The notes beneath the pieces are model-generated. The model did no database searches, was not told the DNA's origin, and saw only the letters and a list, made by a program, of their open reading frames with translations. Below, piece by piece: positions 7,610-16,755 of a stretch of DNA of 64,000 nucleotides; position 1 is the first letter of the stretch, and each line of letters starts with the position of its first letter. The stretch spans positions 165,138-229,137 of the forward strand of contig CAXXGF010000062.1 in NCBI GenBank assembly GCA_963677445.2, in the 5' to 3' direction. The position numbers and the translations under genes were made by a program. Source of the DNA: G963677445 sp963677445. Lineage in GTDB: Bacteria; Bacteroidota; Ignavibacteria; Ignavibacteriales; Melioribacteraceae.

Positions 7610-10132
7610 ATGGATGGAAATTTTTCGGAAAGAGTACAGGAAGTTATCAGGTTAAGCAGAGAAGAAGCTTTACGACTTGGACACGATTACATAGGAACAG
7701 AACATTTGCTCCTGGGAATTATCAGGGAGGGGCAGGGTGTTGCTGTAAAAATTCTTAAAAATCTCGATGTCGATCTCGCCAAGTTAAAAAAGGCGGTCGA
7801 AAATAGTGTGCGGACTTCAGGCGGCACACTAACCATAGGTAATATTCCTTTGACAAAACAGGCTGAAAAAGTATTAAAGATTACTCAGATAGAATCTAAA
7901 ATTTATAAATCTGATTTTATTGGAACAGAGCATATATTGTTATCTCTTTTAAGGGATGAAGATAATATAGCGACTCAGATTCTACAGCAATTTAATATTT
8001 CATATGAAAATGTCAGATCGGAACTTAATAATATTTTAAGCAGCAAAAACCCGGATAAACCTCCCTTTACTCCACCGGCAGCCAAAAAAGTTGAAAAAAC
8101 AAAAACCCCTGTTCTGGATAATTTCGGGCGTGATCTTACAAAATTAGCCCAGGATGATAAACTTGATCCGGTAGTAGGCAGGGAAAAGGAAATAGAGCGT
8201 GTCGCGCAGGTTCTGAGCCGCAGGAAAAAAAATAATCCTGTTCTGATAGGTGAACCGGGTGTGGGCAAAACAGCCATAGCTGAAGGACTGGCGTTAAGAA
8301 TCATAAACAGGAAAGTGCCCAGGATTCTGCAGAATAAACGTGTTGTCACTTTAGACCTTGCCGGATTGGTAGCGGGAACAAAATACAGGGGCCAGTTTGA
8401 AGAAAGAATGAAAGCTTTAATGAATGAGCTTGAGAAAGCGGATGATGTTATTTTATTCATCGATGAACTTCATACTATTGTCGGAGCGGGAGGAGCATCA
8501 GGTTCGCTGGATGCTTCAAATATGTTCAAACCGGCTCTCGCCAGGGGCGATATTCAGTGTATAGGAGCTACAACTCTTGATGAATACAGAAAACATATCG
8601 AAACCGACGGCGCTCTCGACAGGAGATTCCAGAAAGTAATGGTTGAACCTCCCACAGTTGAGGAAACTATTGAGATACTTGAATATATCAAATTCAAATA
8701 TGAAGAACATCATCACGTACAGTATTCATCAGACGCGGTGAAATCGGCTGTAAAATTAAGTGATCGGTATATAACAGATCGCCATCTTCCTGATAAAGCG
8801 ATTGATGTGCTTGATGAGGCGGGCTCAAGGGTTCACATGGGCAACTTTACGGTTTCAGAAGATATCCTGAGGCTCGAAGAGGAAATTGAAAAAATTAAAC
8901 AGATGAAAATAAAGGTGGTTAAACTTCAGGATTATGAGGAAGCTGCCAGGCTGCGCGACCGTGAGAGACAACTTCAAACCGATCTGGAACACGCAAAACA
9001 GGAATGGGAAGAAGAAACAAAACATATCGTTTATGATGTATCGGATGACGATATCGGCACAGTTGTTTCAATGATGACAGGTATACCGGTTACACGGGTT
9101 GTCCAGGCTGAATCAGATAAACTGATGAAAATGGAAGAAAAACTTAAAGGAAGAATAATTGGCCAGGATGAAGCTGTTCTGAAACTTGCCAAAGCTATCC
9201 GACGCAGCAGAGCCGGATTAAAGAATCCGAATAAACCTATCGGAAGTTTTATATTTCTCGGGCCTACAGGAGTGGGCAAAACAGAACTCGCTAAAGCTCT
9301 CGCTTCCTATCTTTTTGATTCGGAAGATGCTCTGATAAGAATAGATATGAGTGAGTATATGGAGAAATATTCAGCCTCCCGGCTCGTCGGAGCGCCTCCC
9401 GGTTATGTTGGTTATGAAGAAGGTGGCCAGCTCACAGAGAAGGTAAGAAGGAAACCATATTCTGTTGTTCTCTTTGATGAAATTGAAAAGGCTCACCCTG
9501 ATGTATTTAACATTCTGCTCCAGGTGCTGGATGATGGTCTTCTGACCGACAGCCTTGGCCGAAGGATCGACTTCAAAAACACCATTATTATTATGACCTC
9601 CAATGTTGGCACCAAAGATATCAAGGAAACAGGCGGATTCGGATTTTCAGGCATGGATAGTGAGTCAAAATATGATAATCTGAAAAACACCGTTGAAGAC
9701 GCCATGCGCAGGTTATTTAATCCTGAGTTTATTAACCGTGTTGATGAAACGATTGTATTCAGGAATCTTCAGAAGTCCGATATTAAAAAAATCATCAAAA
9801 TTGAGCTTAAAGAACTGGTTAAAAATATGGAAGAAAAACAGATGGTTCTTGAGCTTGATGATGAAGCGGAAAATTTCCTGACTGATAAAGGATATGATCC
9901 GAAATTTGGAGCAAGACCTCTCGCGAGAGCAATACAAAAATATGTTGAAGATCCTCTCGCTGAAGAACTGCTTTTAAACCATTTTAAGGATGGGGAAAAA
10001 ATTATTGTCCGGCATAAGGAAAATACTGAGGAATTGTACTTTGTTACTACTGATGAAGCGATAGAAAAAACAAAGGAAGATTCATCGGACCAGGAAAAAC
10101 CGGAAGATAAAACAATCGAAAAGATTGACTGA
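7610..10132 (+). CDS. clpC: ATP-dependent Clp protease ATP-binding subunit ClpC
   Basis: Hsp100 unfoldase that feeds substrates to ClpP. In its 840 aa it has a double Clp-N repeat (1-145), AAA1 with Walker A GEPGVGKT (214-221), and a UVR-type coiled-coil middle domain (DYEEAARLRDRERQL, about 440-460) that separates ClpC from ClpB and ClpA. AAA2 has Walker A GPTGVGKT (about 551-558). A ClpP-docking loop of the expected kind (GFGF) is followed by NPEFINRVDE. Start ATG with AAGGAAAAG upstream. No CtsR or CIRCE-like operator is visible in the 254-bp divergent spacer. ClpP and McsB are not in the window. Confidence 0.97.
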   Translation: MDGNFSERVQEVIRLSREEALRLGHDYIGTEHLLLGIIREGQGVAVKILKNLDVDLAKLKKAVENSVRTSGGTLTIGNIPLTKQAEKVLKITQIESKIYKSDFIGTEHILLSLLRDEDNIATQILQQFNISYENVRSELNNILSSKNPDKPPFTPPAAKKVEKTKTPVLDNFGRDLTKLAQDDKLDPVVGREKEIERVAQVLSRRKKNNPVLIGEPGVGKTAIAEGLALRIINRKVPRILQNKRVVTLDLAGLVAGTKYRGQFEERMKALMNELEKADDVILFIDELHTIVGAGGASGSLDASNMFKPALARGDIQCIGATTLDEYRKHIETDGALDRRFQKVMVEPPTVEETIEILEYIKFKYEEHHHVQYSSDAVKSAVKLSDRYITDRHLPDKAIDVLDEAGSRVHMGNFTVSEDILRLEEEIEKIKQMKIKVVKLQDYEEAARLRDRERQLQTDLEHAKQEWEEETKHIVYDVSDDDIGTVVSMMTGIPVTRVVQAESDKLMKMEEKLKGRIIGQDEAVLKLAKAIRRSRAGLKNPNKPIGSFIFLGPTGVGKTELAKALASYLFDSEDALIRIDMSEYMEKYSASRLVGAPPGYVGYEEGGQLTEKVRRKPYSVVLFDEIEKAHPDVFNILLQVLDDGLLTDSLGRRIDFKNTIIIMTSNVGTKDIKETGGFGFSGMDSESKYDNLKNTVEDAMRRLFNPEFINRVDETIVFRNLQKSDIKKIIKIELKELVKNMEEKQMVLELDDEAENFLTDKGYDPKFGARPLARAIQKYVEDPLAEELLLNHFKDGEKIIVRHKENTEELYFVTTDEAIEKTKEDSSDQEKPEDKTIEKID

Positions 10133-10144
10133 AAGGAAAAAGTT

Positions 10145-10420
10145 GTGTTGTATACACAAGATCAGATTTCAAAGGCGATTGCCGCAATGTCCGGGTGGTC
10201 GGCAACAGAAGATGAAATTATTAAAAATTTCACTCTGAAAAGCTTTAGCGATGCTTTGGCATTTGTTGTTAAAACAGGTGTTGAAGCTGAAAAAGCTGAT
10301 CATCATCCTGAGATACGTTTGCACTCCTGGAACCAGGTGGAGATTAAACTCTCCACTCACAGCGCCGGAGGAATTACAGAAAAGGATATTGAGCTTGCCT
10401 CGAAAATTGAAGAACTATAA
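10145..10420 (+). CDS. phhB: Pterin-4a-carbinolamine dehydratase (PhhB/DCoH family)
   Basis: Dehydrates 4a-hydroxytetrahydrobiopterin so that quinonoid dihydropterin can be recycled. The 91 aa match the small single-domain family with its signature KADHHPE...W..V...L.TH followed by GGITEKD. It starts at GTG 10145 (TTG at 10148 also possible) behind GAAAGGAAAAA, 12 nt after clpC, so it is probably cotranscribed and ends at the terminator at 10422. No aromatic amino acid hydroxylase is nearby. Many bacteria keep this protein without one, so a different role is possible. Confidence 0.9.
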   Translation: MLYTQDQISKAIAAMSGWSATEDEIIKNFTLKSFSDALAFVVKTGVEAEKADHHPEIRLHSWNQVEIKLSTHSAGGITEKDIELASKIEEL

Positions 10421-10421
10421 G

Positions 10422-10450
10422 AAAAGCCCCTTTAACGGGGCTTTTTTTTT
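10422..10450 (+). terminator. Rho-independent terminator after clpC-phhB
   Basis: AAAAGCCCC (10422-10430) pairs with GGGGCTTTT (10437-10445) across a 6-nt loop, and the T run continues to 10450. It begins right after the phhB stop codon. Confidence 0.92.
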
Positions 10451-11153
10451 GTTAAGCTAAAAGCGGCGCCCGGAGGGAGGAAGCGCAAAAATGCCGCTTT
10501 GCCGAGATAGTTTAGAATGATCGAAAAAGAATGGTATTGATGTTTTTGTCTCTCCATTTTTCAAATTGCCGGAGAATCTGAAAATTCTTATAATTCTTTA
10601 TTTCAGGCTATCCGGTTTATGACTATTCCATAAACAGTCAGATTCTACGCAAAATAACAAGGCTTTTCATGAACACAGCCGGCGGTTGAGCACAGGAGGA
10701 AACCTGCGGCGGGGCTTCGACTCCGCTCAGCCACCGGATGGCCGCATTTGTTTCGGGTTTAGCCAGTTAAATCCATAAGGGATTAATTTTTAAGCAAAAG
10801 GAAAAGATTGATATAATGAAGGGAATTCCGTTATCCCGGTCGGGCAACTCTCCTTTTGAGAAATCTTCCGGGTTTTCAGGGACAGGATGAGAGAAAGTCT
10901 AAATTATTCAAGTGAAATTTTCAGATAATAACTTTCATGTATCCCGCAAAAAACAGGCGTGCAAAGCTCTATGTCACATTACAAAATAACTTTATTGAAA
11001 TTAAACAGATTATTATTTATATTAAAACCGAAGTCCGGCTTTCGGGTAAACAGAGGTAAATAAAGTTTCTTCCGGAGGCAGAGGAAAAACAGGTATCAGC
11101 CGATACTCTTCTGTAATCACAGAATAAATAGATGGAGCCGTTGATTCTGATAT
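10451..11153. other. 700-bp spacer without genes; palindromic fragments
   Basis: No convincing coding sequence. It contains an inverted repeat AAAGCGGC/GCCGCTTT (10460-10467 and 10493-10500) and a fragment agtcagattctacgcaaaat (10636-10655) that matches the inverted end of the dispersed repeat seen at 42655. A GC-rich hairpin lies at 10679-10737. The promoter of the downstream response regulator must lie near its end, but I see no clear boxes. Confidence 0.6.
10679..10737. repeat. REP-like GC-rich hairpin
   Basis: CCGGCGGTTGAG (10679-10690) pairs with CTCAGCCACCGG (10726-10737), allowing two wobble or mismatched positions. The arms enclose a G+C-rich core with the phrase cttcgactccgctcag. 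It is a free-standing extragenic palindrome in an otherwise AT-rich spacer. Confidence 0.5.
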
Positions 11154-11609
11154 ATGAGAGAGATAAAAAAACTACTTCTTGTTGATGACGACCCGAATGA
11201 TGTGGAATTGACAATAGCCGCATTAACGGATAATAATATCGTTAATGATATTTTAGTGGCGCGTGACGGCGCTGAGGCTCTTGATTATTTAGAAAAGAGA
11301 AACAAGTATGAAAATAATAAAGACCCTCTCCCTGTTGTGGTTCTACTTGACCTCAAAATGCCAAAAATAGATGGTATTGAAGTGCTTGAATTTATGAAAT
11401 CGGATAAAAAGTTCAAAACAATACCGGTTGTTATTCTTTCTTCCTCCAGGGAATCAAAAGACTTAAAAAGATGTTATGAACTTGGCGTGAACGCTTATGT
11501 GGTTAAACCGGTAAAGTTTGAAAACTTTATTGAGTCGGTCAAAAATATTGGTATATTCTGGGTTATGATAAATGAACCGGGAGTTGAACAAGGTAACGGG
11601 GCAGAATGA
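11154..11609 (+). CDS. Single-domain response regulator (Rcp1-like)
   Basis: A stand-alone receiver of 151 aa with no output domain. It has the acidic pocket LLVDDDPND, the phosphoacceptor Asp in VVLLDLKMP, the Thr/Ser position ILSSSRE and the conserved Lys in VVKPVKF. The insertion YLEKRNKYENNKD and the overall form resemble Rcp1-type regulators that work with phytochrome-like or PAS kinases. It ends with a 4-bp overlap (ATGA) with the next gene, a REC-PAS-histidine kinase, which is probably its partner in a phosphorelay. The ribosome-binding site is weak. Confidence 0.93.
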   Translation: MREIKKLLLVDDDPNDVELTIAALTDNNIVNDILVARDGAEALDYLEKRNKYENNKDPLPVVVLLDLKMPKIDGIEVLEFMKSDKKFKTIPVVILSSSRESKDLKRCYELGVNAYVVKPVKFENFIESVKNIGIFWVMINEPGVEQGNGAE

Positions 11610-14008
11610 CGAATAATGTTTATCATATATTATATCTTGAAGATAATGCCTTCGACGCCGAGCTTGTGGCAGGAAAGCTTGAGAATGCCGGCGCTGAATA
11701 TCGGGTGATTGTCACTGACAGGGAAAAGGAATTCAAAAGGTTACTAAAAGAGGAGCGAATAGATCTGGTCCTTTCAGATCATTCATTGCCGAATTACAGC
11801 GGCGCGCGAGCTCTGGAGCATGTTAAAGAAAAATATCCCGAAATACCCTTCATCTTTATTTCAGGTGTTATGGGGGAAGAAGCTGCTGTTGAAAGCCTGT
11901 TAAAAGGAGCTTCAGATTATATTCTCAAAAATAATACGGTCCGCCTTGTTCCGGCGATTAAAAGAGCTCTCGATGAAGCCTCCAAAAAAAGAAGATTGAA
12001 ACAGGCGGAAAAAAGGCTTAAATGGGAAACAGAGATAAATAAAGCGTTTTCGACCTTATCCCAGACGATTGTTATGCCGCAGTCGGACATAGGGGCAATT
12101 TCAAAAACAGCGATAGAAGTTTCCAGGACCAATGTTCTCTGTGAGTGTTTTTTTATTTATTTACCAGGCGCTGAACAAAACAGAGTAATTTTTAATACCG
12201 GCGAGGAAATTAAAATAAACAGTTTTGTTAAAAGTGAAGACCAAACTCATTCTGACAAAAAAGTGAATTGTTTAATAAAAGATACTCTTCAATTATCATC
12301 ACCTGTCTATAAGGAAATTGATGAAGAGCAGGTCATTGTTTTTTGTGAACTGAAAAGATACAACGTGCAAAAAAATTATTTCCTTGTGCCGGCAATAATT
12401 GATAAAGAAATATCAGGTTATTTTATATTAGTTGATCTTGAGGAGAAACCTGATGATCAGATTACCCGGTTTTTATGCCGGATCGCTGAACTTTACGCTA
12501 TAGGAATTAAAAGAAGAGAATCGGAACAGGCGCTTCGCGAAAGTGAAGCCACCCTTAAAAGTATTTTCAAAGCTGCTCCTATCGGGATAGGCATTGTCAG
12601 GGACCGCAGGTTTATGTATGTTAATGATTCGGTTGTGAGGGTTCTCGGTTATCCGAGGGAAGAGATGTATGGAAATTCATCCCGTATGATCTATGAAAGC
12701 GAAGCTGATTTTGAACGTATCGGGAAAATTAAATATGACGCGATGAGAAAAAGATCGCTTCACAGCCAGGAAACCAGGTTCGTGAAAAAAAATGGTGAAG
12801 TGATTGATGTGTTGTTGCGAACATGCGCAATGGATAAGAATGATCTCTCAAAAGGAACAATTTTTACTTTTGTTGATATTTCCGAAAGAAAAAAAGCTAT
12901 CAAAGCTTTGGAAGAAAGTGAAGAACGTTTCAGGAGTTTATATGAAAATGCCACTCTGGGACTATACAGGATAACACTTGGCGGAACGATGCTGCTGGCA
13001 AATCCCGCGCTGGTTGAGATGATGGGTTATAATTCGTTTGGTGAATTCAGGAGAACAGATATTAAAACTAATATTTATCTTAATCCTCCGGACAGGCAAA
13101 AAATGCTTGAAGAGCTTAATCAATATGGCTCGGTCAGAGGATTTGAAACTAAATGGATTAAAAAGAATGGTCAGATAATTGATGTGCGAATAAGCGCCCG
13201 CGCGATAAAATATGAGAGAGATGAAATTGAATATATTGAAGGTGTTGTGGAAGATTTCTCTGAAAGAAAAAAAGCGGAAAATATGCTGGTTTCAGCAAAA
13301 GAACAGGCGGAAAAATCGGATCGGCTGAAAACGGAATTTCTCGCGCAAATGTCGCATGAAATCCGAACCCCTATTAATACTATTGTAAGTTTTACCAACC
13401 TGATAGAGGCGGACCTTTCAGATTTGCAAAACGGTGATCTTCATGATGCTTTTGGTATGATCGATTCAGCCAGCAAAAGAGTTATTAGAACAATAGACCT
13501 GATTCTTAATATGTCTGAGCTTCAGATTGGTTCATATGATTTCAGACCCAGGAGTTTGGATTTACTGACCGATGTTATACAACATGTATACAATGATTAT
13601 ATATATGCCGCGAATGACAGAGGTCTCAAACTTACGATTCTGAATCAGGCGGAAAAAAGCAAAATAATTGCTGATGAGTACAGTGTTATTCAAATATTTA
13701 CAAATCTTATTGATAACGCTATTAAATATACTCCGGCAGGGGAAATTAAACTCATTCTTGAAGAAGATGATGATAATATGCTCGCCGTAACAGTTGAAGA
13801 TACGGGAATAGGAATTTCAGAAGAATATCTTCCTCATATCTTCGATTCATTTACTCAGGAAGAACATGGTTATACACGACAATTTGAGGGAAACGGCCTC
13901 GGGCTTAGTCTGGTTAAAAAGTATTGCGAAATGAATAAAGCTGAAATAAACATTCAGAGCCAAAAGGGAAAAGGTACCGGAGTAAAAGTCACTTTCCCCT
14001 CGGCGTAA
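11606..14008 (+). CDS. REC-PAS-PAS sensor histidine kinase
   Basis: Soluble kinase of 800 aa. The order is: receiver (5-125, phosphoacceptor D58 in VLSDHSLP), a GAF-like segment (about 140-305), PAS (310-430), PAS (435-555), dimerisation/phosphoacceptor domain with H584 in QMSHEIRTP, and HATPase (about 670-800) with VEDTGIGIS and GNGLGLSLVKK. No membrane segment is seen, so it senses a cytoplasmic signal or is driven through its own receiver. It overlaps the stand-alone regulator at 11154 by 4 bp. The input ligand is unknown. Confidence 0.93.
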   Translation: MTNNVYHILYLEDNAFDAELVAGKLENAGAEYRVIVTDREKEFKRLLKEERIDLVLSDHSLPNYSGARALEHVKEKYPEIPFIFISGVMGEEAAVESLLKGASDYILKNNTVRLVPAIKRALDEASKKRRLKQAEKRLKWETEINKAFSTLSQTIVMPQSDIGAISKTAIEVSRTNVLCECFFIYLPGAEQNRVIFNTGEEIKINSFVKSEDQTHSDKKVNCLIKDTLQLSSPVYKEIDEEQVIVFCELKRYNVQKNYFLVPAIIDKEISGYFILVDLEEKPDDQITRFLCRIAELYAIGIKRRESEQALRESEATLKSIFKAAPIGIGIVRDRRFMYVNDSVVRVLGYPREEMYGNSSRMIYESEADFERIGKIKYDAMRKRSLHSQETRFVKKNGEVIDVLLRTCAMDKNDLSKGTIFTFVDISERKKAIKALEESEERFRSLYENATLGLYRITLGGTMLLANPALVEMMGYNSFGEFRRTDIKTNIYLNPPDRQKMLEELNQYGSVRGFETKWIKKNGQIIDVRISARAIKYERDEIEYIEGVVEDFSERKKAENMLVSAKEQAEKSDRLKTEFLAQMSHEIRTPINTIVSFTNLIEADLSDLQNGDLHDAFGMIDSASKRVIRTIDLILNMSELQIGSYDFRPRSLDLLTDVIQHVYNDYIYAANDRGLKLTILNQAEKSKIIADEYSVIQIFTNLIDNAIKYTPAGEIKLILEEDDDNMLAVTVEDTGIGISEEYLPHIFDSFTQEEHGYTRQFEGNGLGLSLVKKYCEMNKAEINIQSQKGKGTGVKVTFPSA

Positions 14009-14363
14009 GACCATTAGTCATATCCACCTGACGATCGAATGTTATTTAATTAGTGTTAACACATACCATAGTTACTTCCATCATTAAGGTTTTCCTATTG
14101 ATAGAGGGACGGAAAACCCGGGTTCCTTCCTGATAATTCAGGGCTGTTAAATTCTTTTTTTTTTGATATGATAAACCGTTTCTGGTTTATTCTTTATGCC
14201 TGAATTTGCTTAATAAATGACTTTATTCTTTAATGCTTTATAATTGTTAAACATAACCATATGTTTTTTTCTGAAAATTATTTGTTTTCGGAGAAAAGAT
14301 ATAAACTTTTAAAATGATTTTTCGAAAATCAGTTTGTATGCCATTAAAAAAACAAGGATAAAT
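14009..14363. other. 355-bp spacer, one terminator-like hairpin
   Basis: AT-rich and without genes. ATAAACC (14171-14177) pairs with GGTTTAT (14184-14190) and is followed by TCTTTAT, a weak terminator for the kinase operon. Nothing else is recognisable before the porin ribosome-binding site at 14353-14358. Confidence 0.5.
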
Positions 14364-15347
14364 ATGAGAATAGTATTACTATGTCTGCTCGCCGGCAGTC
14401 TTTTTGCCCAGCAGCAGGTGGATGTAAAAGGGATTAATCTATTCGGCTGGGGGCAGATAGAATATGAACAACCGGATAATACCAGTGGAAAAGATGGAAA
14501 CTTTATTGTGAAAAAACTCCGTCCGGGGATTAAGGGAAACCTGGTGGAAAATCTGGATTATGCTTTTCTTTATGAACTTGCCGGAACAAGCCCCAAGTTA
14601 TTGCAGGCATGGGTTGATTACAGGATATCCAATTATCTGAATTTCCGTCTTGGTCAGTATAAATACCCGTTTGGTATTGAAAGTTATATCACCGGCACCA
14701 AGTGGAAATTTATCAGACCTTCAGGTATTACGAGCGCGGTCGCATCTAAGCTTGGTCAGGCAGGGGGTTCCCTGAGAGATATTGGTCTGCAGGCATCGGG
14801 ACAGGCGGGCGTTAATGATGACTTTAATCTTGAATACAAGGTGATGGTGTTTAACGGGAACGGGATAAACAGCAGCGATATGAACAAATCAAAAGATGTT
14901 GCCGGTTCTGTTTCTTTTTCATTATTTAAAAAGTTTAAACTTGGCGCCTCTGTTTATAAAGGGGTTTTTACAGCCAATGATATTGATTATAATGAGACCG
15001 CGCTGGATTTTAACCTGACATTTAAATCTCAATTTATGAATAGGGATTTCCATATACAGGGGGAATATATTACTTCGGAATATGACAATGCCGGAGGAAC
15101 TACAAAATATAACGGGTATTATCTGTTCTACACCCAATATCTGATTGCGAAAAAACTGGAAGCGGGAATAAAATATGACTGGATAGAAAATGAGACTGTA
15201 ACCGGAACTACAGATAAAGGTATGGTTACTTTGGCATTATGCTATTATATCAAAGGCTTGCAGAAAGTCAGCCTGAATTATTTGCATGACGGACAAGATA
15301 ACTCCAGGAACACTCTGATATTTCAATTCCAGATAGCATTTAAATAA
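14364..15347 (+). CDS. Phosphate-selective porin O/P-like outer-membrane protein
   Basis: Outer-membrane beta-barrel of the OprO/OprP type (about 327 aa). The ATG at 14364 is chosen over one 30 nt upstream because AAGGA lies 6 nt before it and because it begins directly with a signal peptide (RIVLLCLLAGSLFAQ). The mature part alternates short aromatic-rich strands (WGQIEYEQ, YRISNYLNFRLGQYKYPFG, IKYDWIE) and ends in a C-terminal aromatic (FQIAFK), as barrels do. The SNYLNFRLGQYKYPFGIE segment is the family hallmark. Substrate is not predictable. It stands alone, between a kinase operon and a chemoreceptor pseudogene. Confidence 0.85.
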   Translation: MRIVLLCLLAGSLFAQQQVDVKGINLFGWGQIEYEQPDNTSGKDGNFIVKKLRPGIKGNLVENLDYAFLYELAGTSPKLLQAWVDYRISNYLNFRLGQYKYPFGIESYITGTKWKFIRPSGITSAVASKLGQAGGSLRDIGLQASGQAGVNDDFNLEYKVMVFNGNGINSSDMNKSKDVAGSVSFSLFKKFKLGASVYKGVFTANDIDYNETALDFNLTFKSQFMNRDFHIQGEYITSEYDNAGGTTKYNGYYLFYTQYLIAKKLEAGIKYDWIENETVTGTTDKGMVTLALCYYIKGLQKVSLNYLHDGQDNSRNTLIFQFQIAFK

Positions 15348-15395
15348 GGACCATGCTTATGAATAAAAACAGTTTATCAAGTTAAGAGCTGATAA

Positions 15396-16589
15396 CTAAC
15401 AGTCTTTATATCAAGTTTTGTAATACCCTCCACAATTATCGGTTATATGGTTTATTCGGTGAGTGAACAAAACTTTGAAAGAAATATTGACCAATAATTG
15501 AAGCAGCTACAGCCGAAATAGCAAATCAGAAAGAATTCCCGGCAAATAATGTGTCAAGAATCCTGGCCGCGATGGATAAATTTGCCTCAGGTGATCTTAC
15601 CATTGAGCTCGAATATGATAATGATGACAGCGAAATCAGCAAGCATTGCAAAGGTATTAATTCTGCTGTGCATAACGTAAGAGTAATGATATTCTCAGTT
15701 TCCAACGCGATTGAGGAAACAGCGGGAGTTAGCAACCAGATTTCGGTAAGCTCACAGGAAATGGCAGCCGCGTCAAGAGAACAGAATGAGCAGGCGACCG
15801 AAGTTTGCCAGTTCTATTGAGGAAATGACCTCAACTATAGGCCGGAACGCGTTAAATGCCAAGAATGCGGCTATGTCCTCTTCTGATGCCAAAGGACAGG
15901 TTGAGATTGGCAGCATGAAGGTTGTCGAAAACAGAACCGGAATAGAGAAAATTTATTCCGCTACGGAGAGAACCGGAACAACAATTGTTTAACTTATCAA
16001 CAAATCGAACCAGGTTGACCGGATTGCCAATGTGATCAATGAGATAGCGGATCAGACAAATCTTCTTGCTCTTAACGCCGCTATTGAAGCCGCGAAAGCA
16101 GGAGAGCAGGGAAGAGGTTTTGCGGTTTTTGCCGATGAGGTAAGAAAACTTTCTGAAAGAACCACCAGGGCAACAAAAGAAATCTCAGAGACTATTAAAA
16201 CAATTCAGCTTGAAACCAGGGAGGCAGATACTTCAATGGTTGAGGTTATGGAAGCGGTTAGTAACGGTAAAAAAATTACTGAGGATGTTGATTACGCTTT
16301 AAATAATATCAAAACAGGAATCGAAAATGTTACTCTTGAGATTGACCAGGCTGTCACAGCAAGTGAACAGCAGTCATCCACATCGGAACTTATCGGTAAA
16401 AATGCTGAAATTATTTCGAACAGCTCTGTGGAATCGCTTGACGCTTCGCAGCACCTGGCAAATTCGGCTCTTGAGCTTAATAAGCTGACTCTGAATCTGA
16501 AGGAGCTGATTCAGACTTTCCATTTTAACGATTCTTCAAATGGACAGGTAAATTCTCCATATACAGATGAAAGCAGAATGTTGACTTAA
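15396..16589 (+). pseudogene. Methyl-accepting chemotaxis protein, decayed
   Basis: Pieces of one chemoreceptor lie in successive frames. At about 15396 a membrane-segment remnant (SFVIPSTIIGYMVYS) is followed by stops. From about 15500 a HAMP-like part (NVSRILAAMDKFASGDLTIE) leads into the signalling coiled coil. At 15804-15806 an extra T shifts the frame; with it removed, the sequence continues EVASSIEEMTSTIG. At 15990-15992 TAA interrupts the otherwise continuous reading LINKSNQVDRIANVI. The highly conserved hairpin tip EIADQTNLLALNAAIEAAKA and GRGFAVFADEVRKLSERT follow intact to 16589. The ligand-binding domain and second membrane span are missing. With a large deletion, a nonsense codon and frameshifts, it is a true pseudogene. 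Confidence 0.88.
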
Positions 16590-16627
16590 ATTCATTCGAT
16601 CTCAGATATAATCCTTGTTGTCAGAAT

Positions 16628-16662
16628 AGCCCGGCATTCAGTTTTGCCGGGCTTATTTATTT
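16628..16662 (+). terminator. Rho-independent terminator
   Basis: AGCCCGGCA (16628-16636) pairs perfectly with TGCCGGGCT (16645-16653), followed by TATTTATTTATT. It is downstream of the chemoreceptor pseudogene. Confidence 0.85.
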
Positions 16663-16755
16663 ATTCCACTCTCTTTTTTGAAATTTATTTTGTTTTTCTG
16701 CCAATACTGTTTATTTTCTTCTGTTCTTAATATTATTCGGGGTGAAAATTATTTT

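Noticed and set aside
7975..8460. Minus-strand frame (161 aa) opposite clpC
   Set aside because: Serine/leucine/phenylalanine-rich antisense text of a highly conserved AAA+ gene; a shadow.
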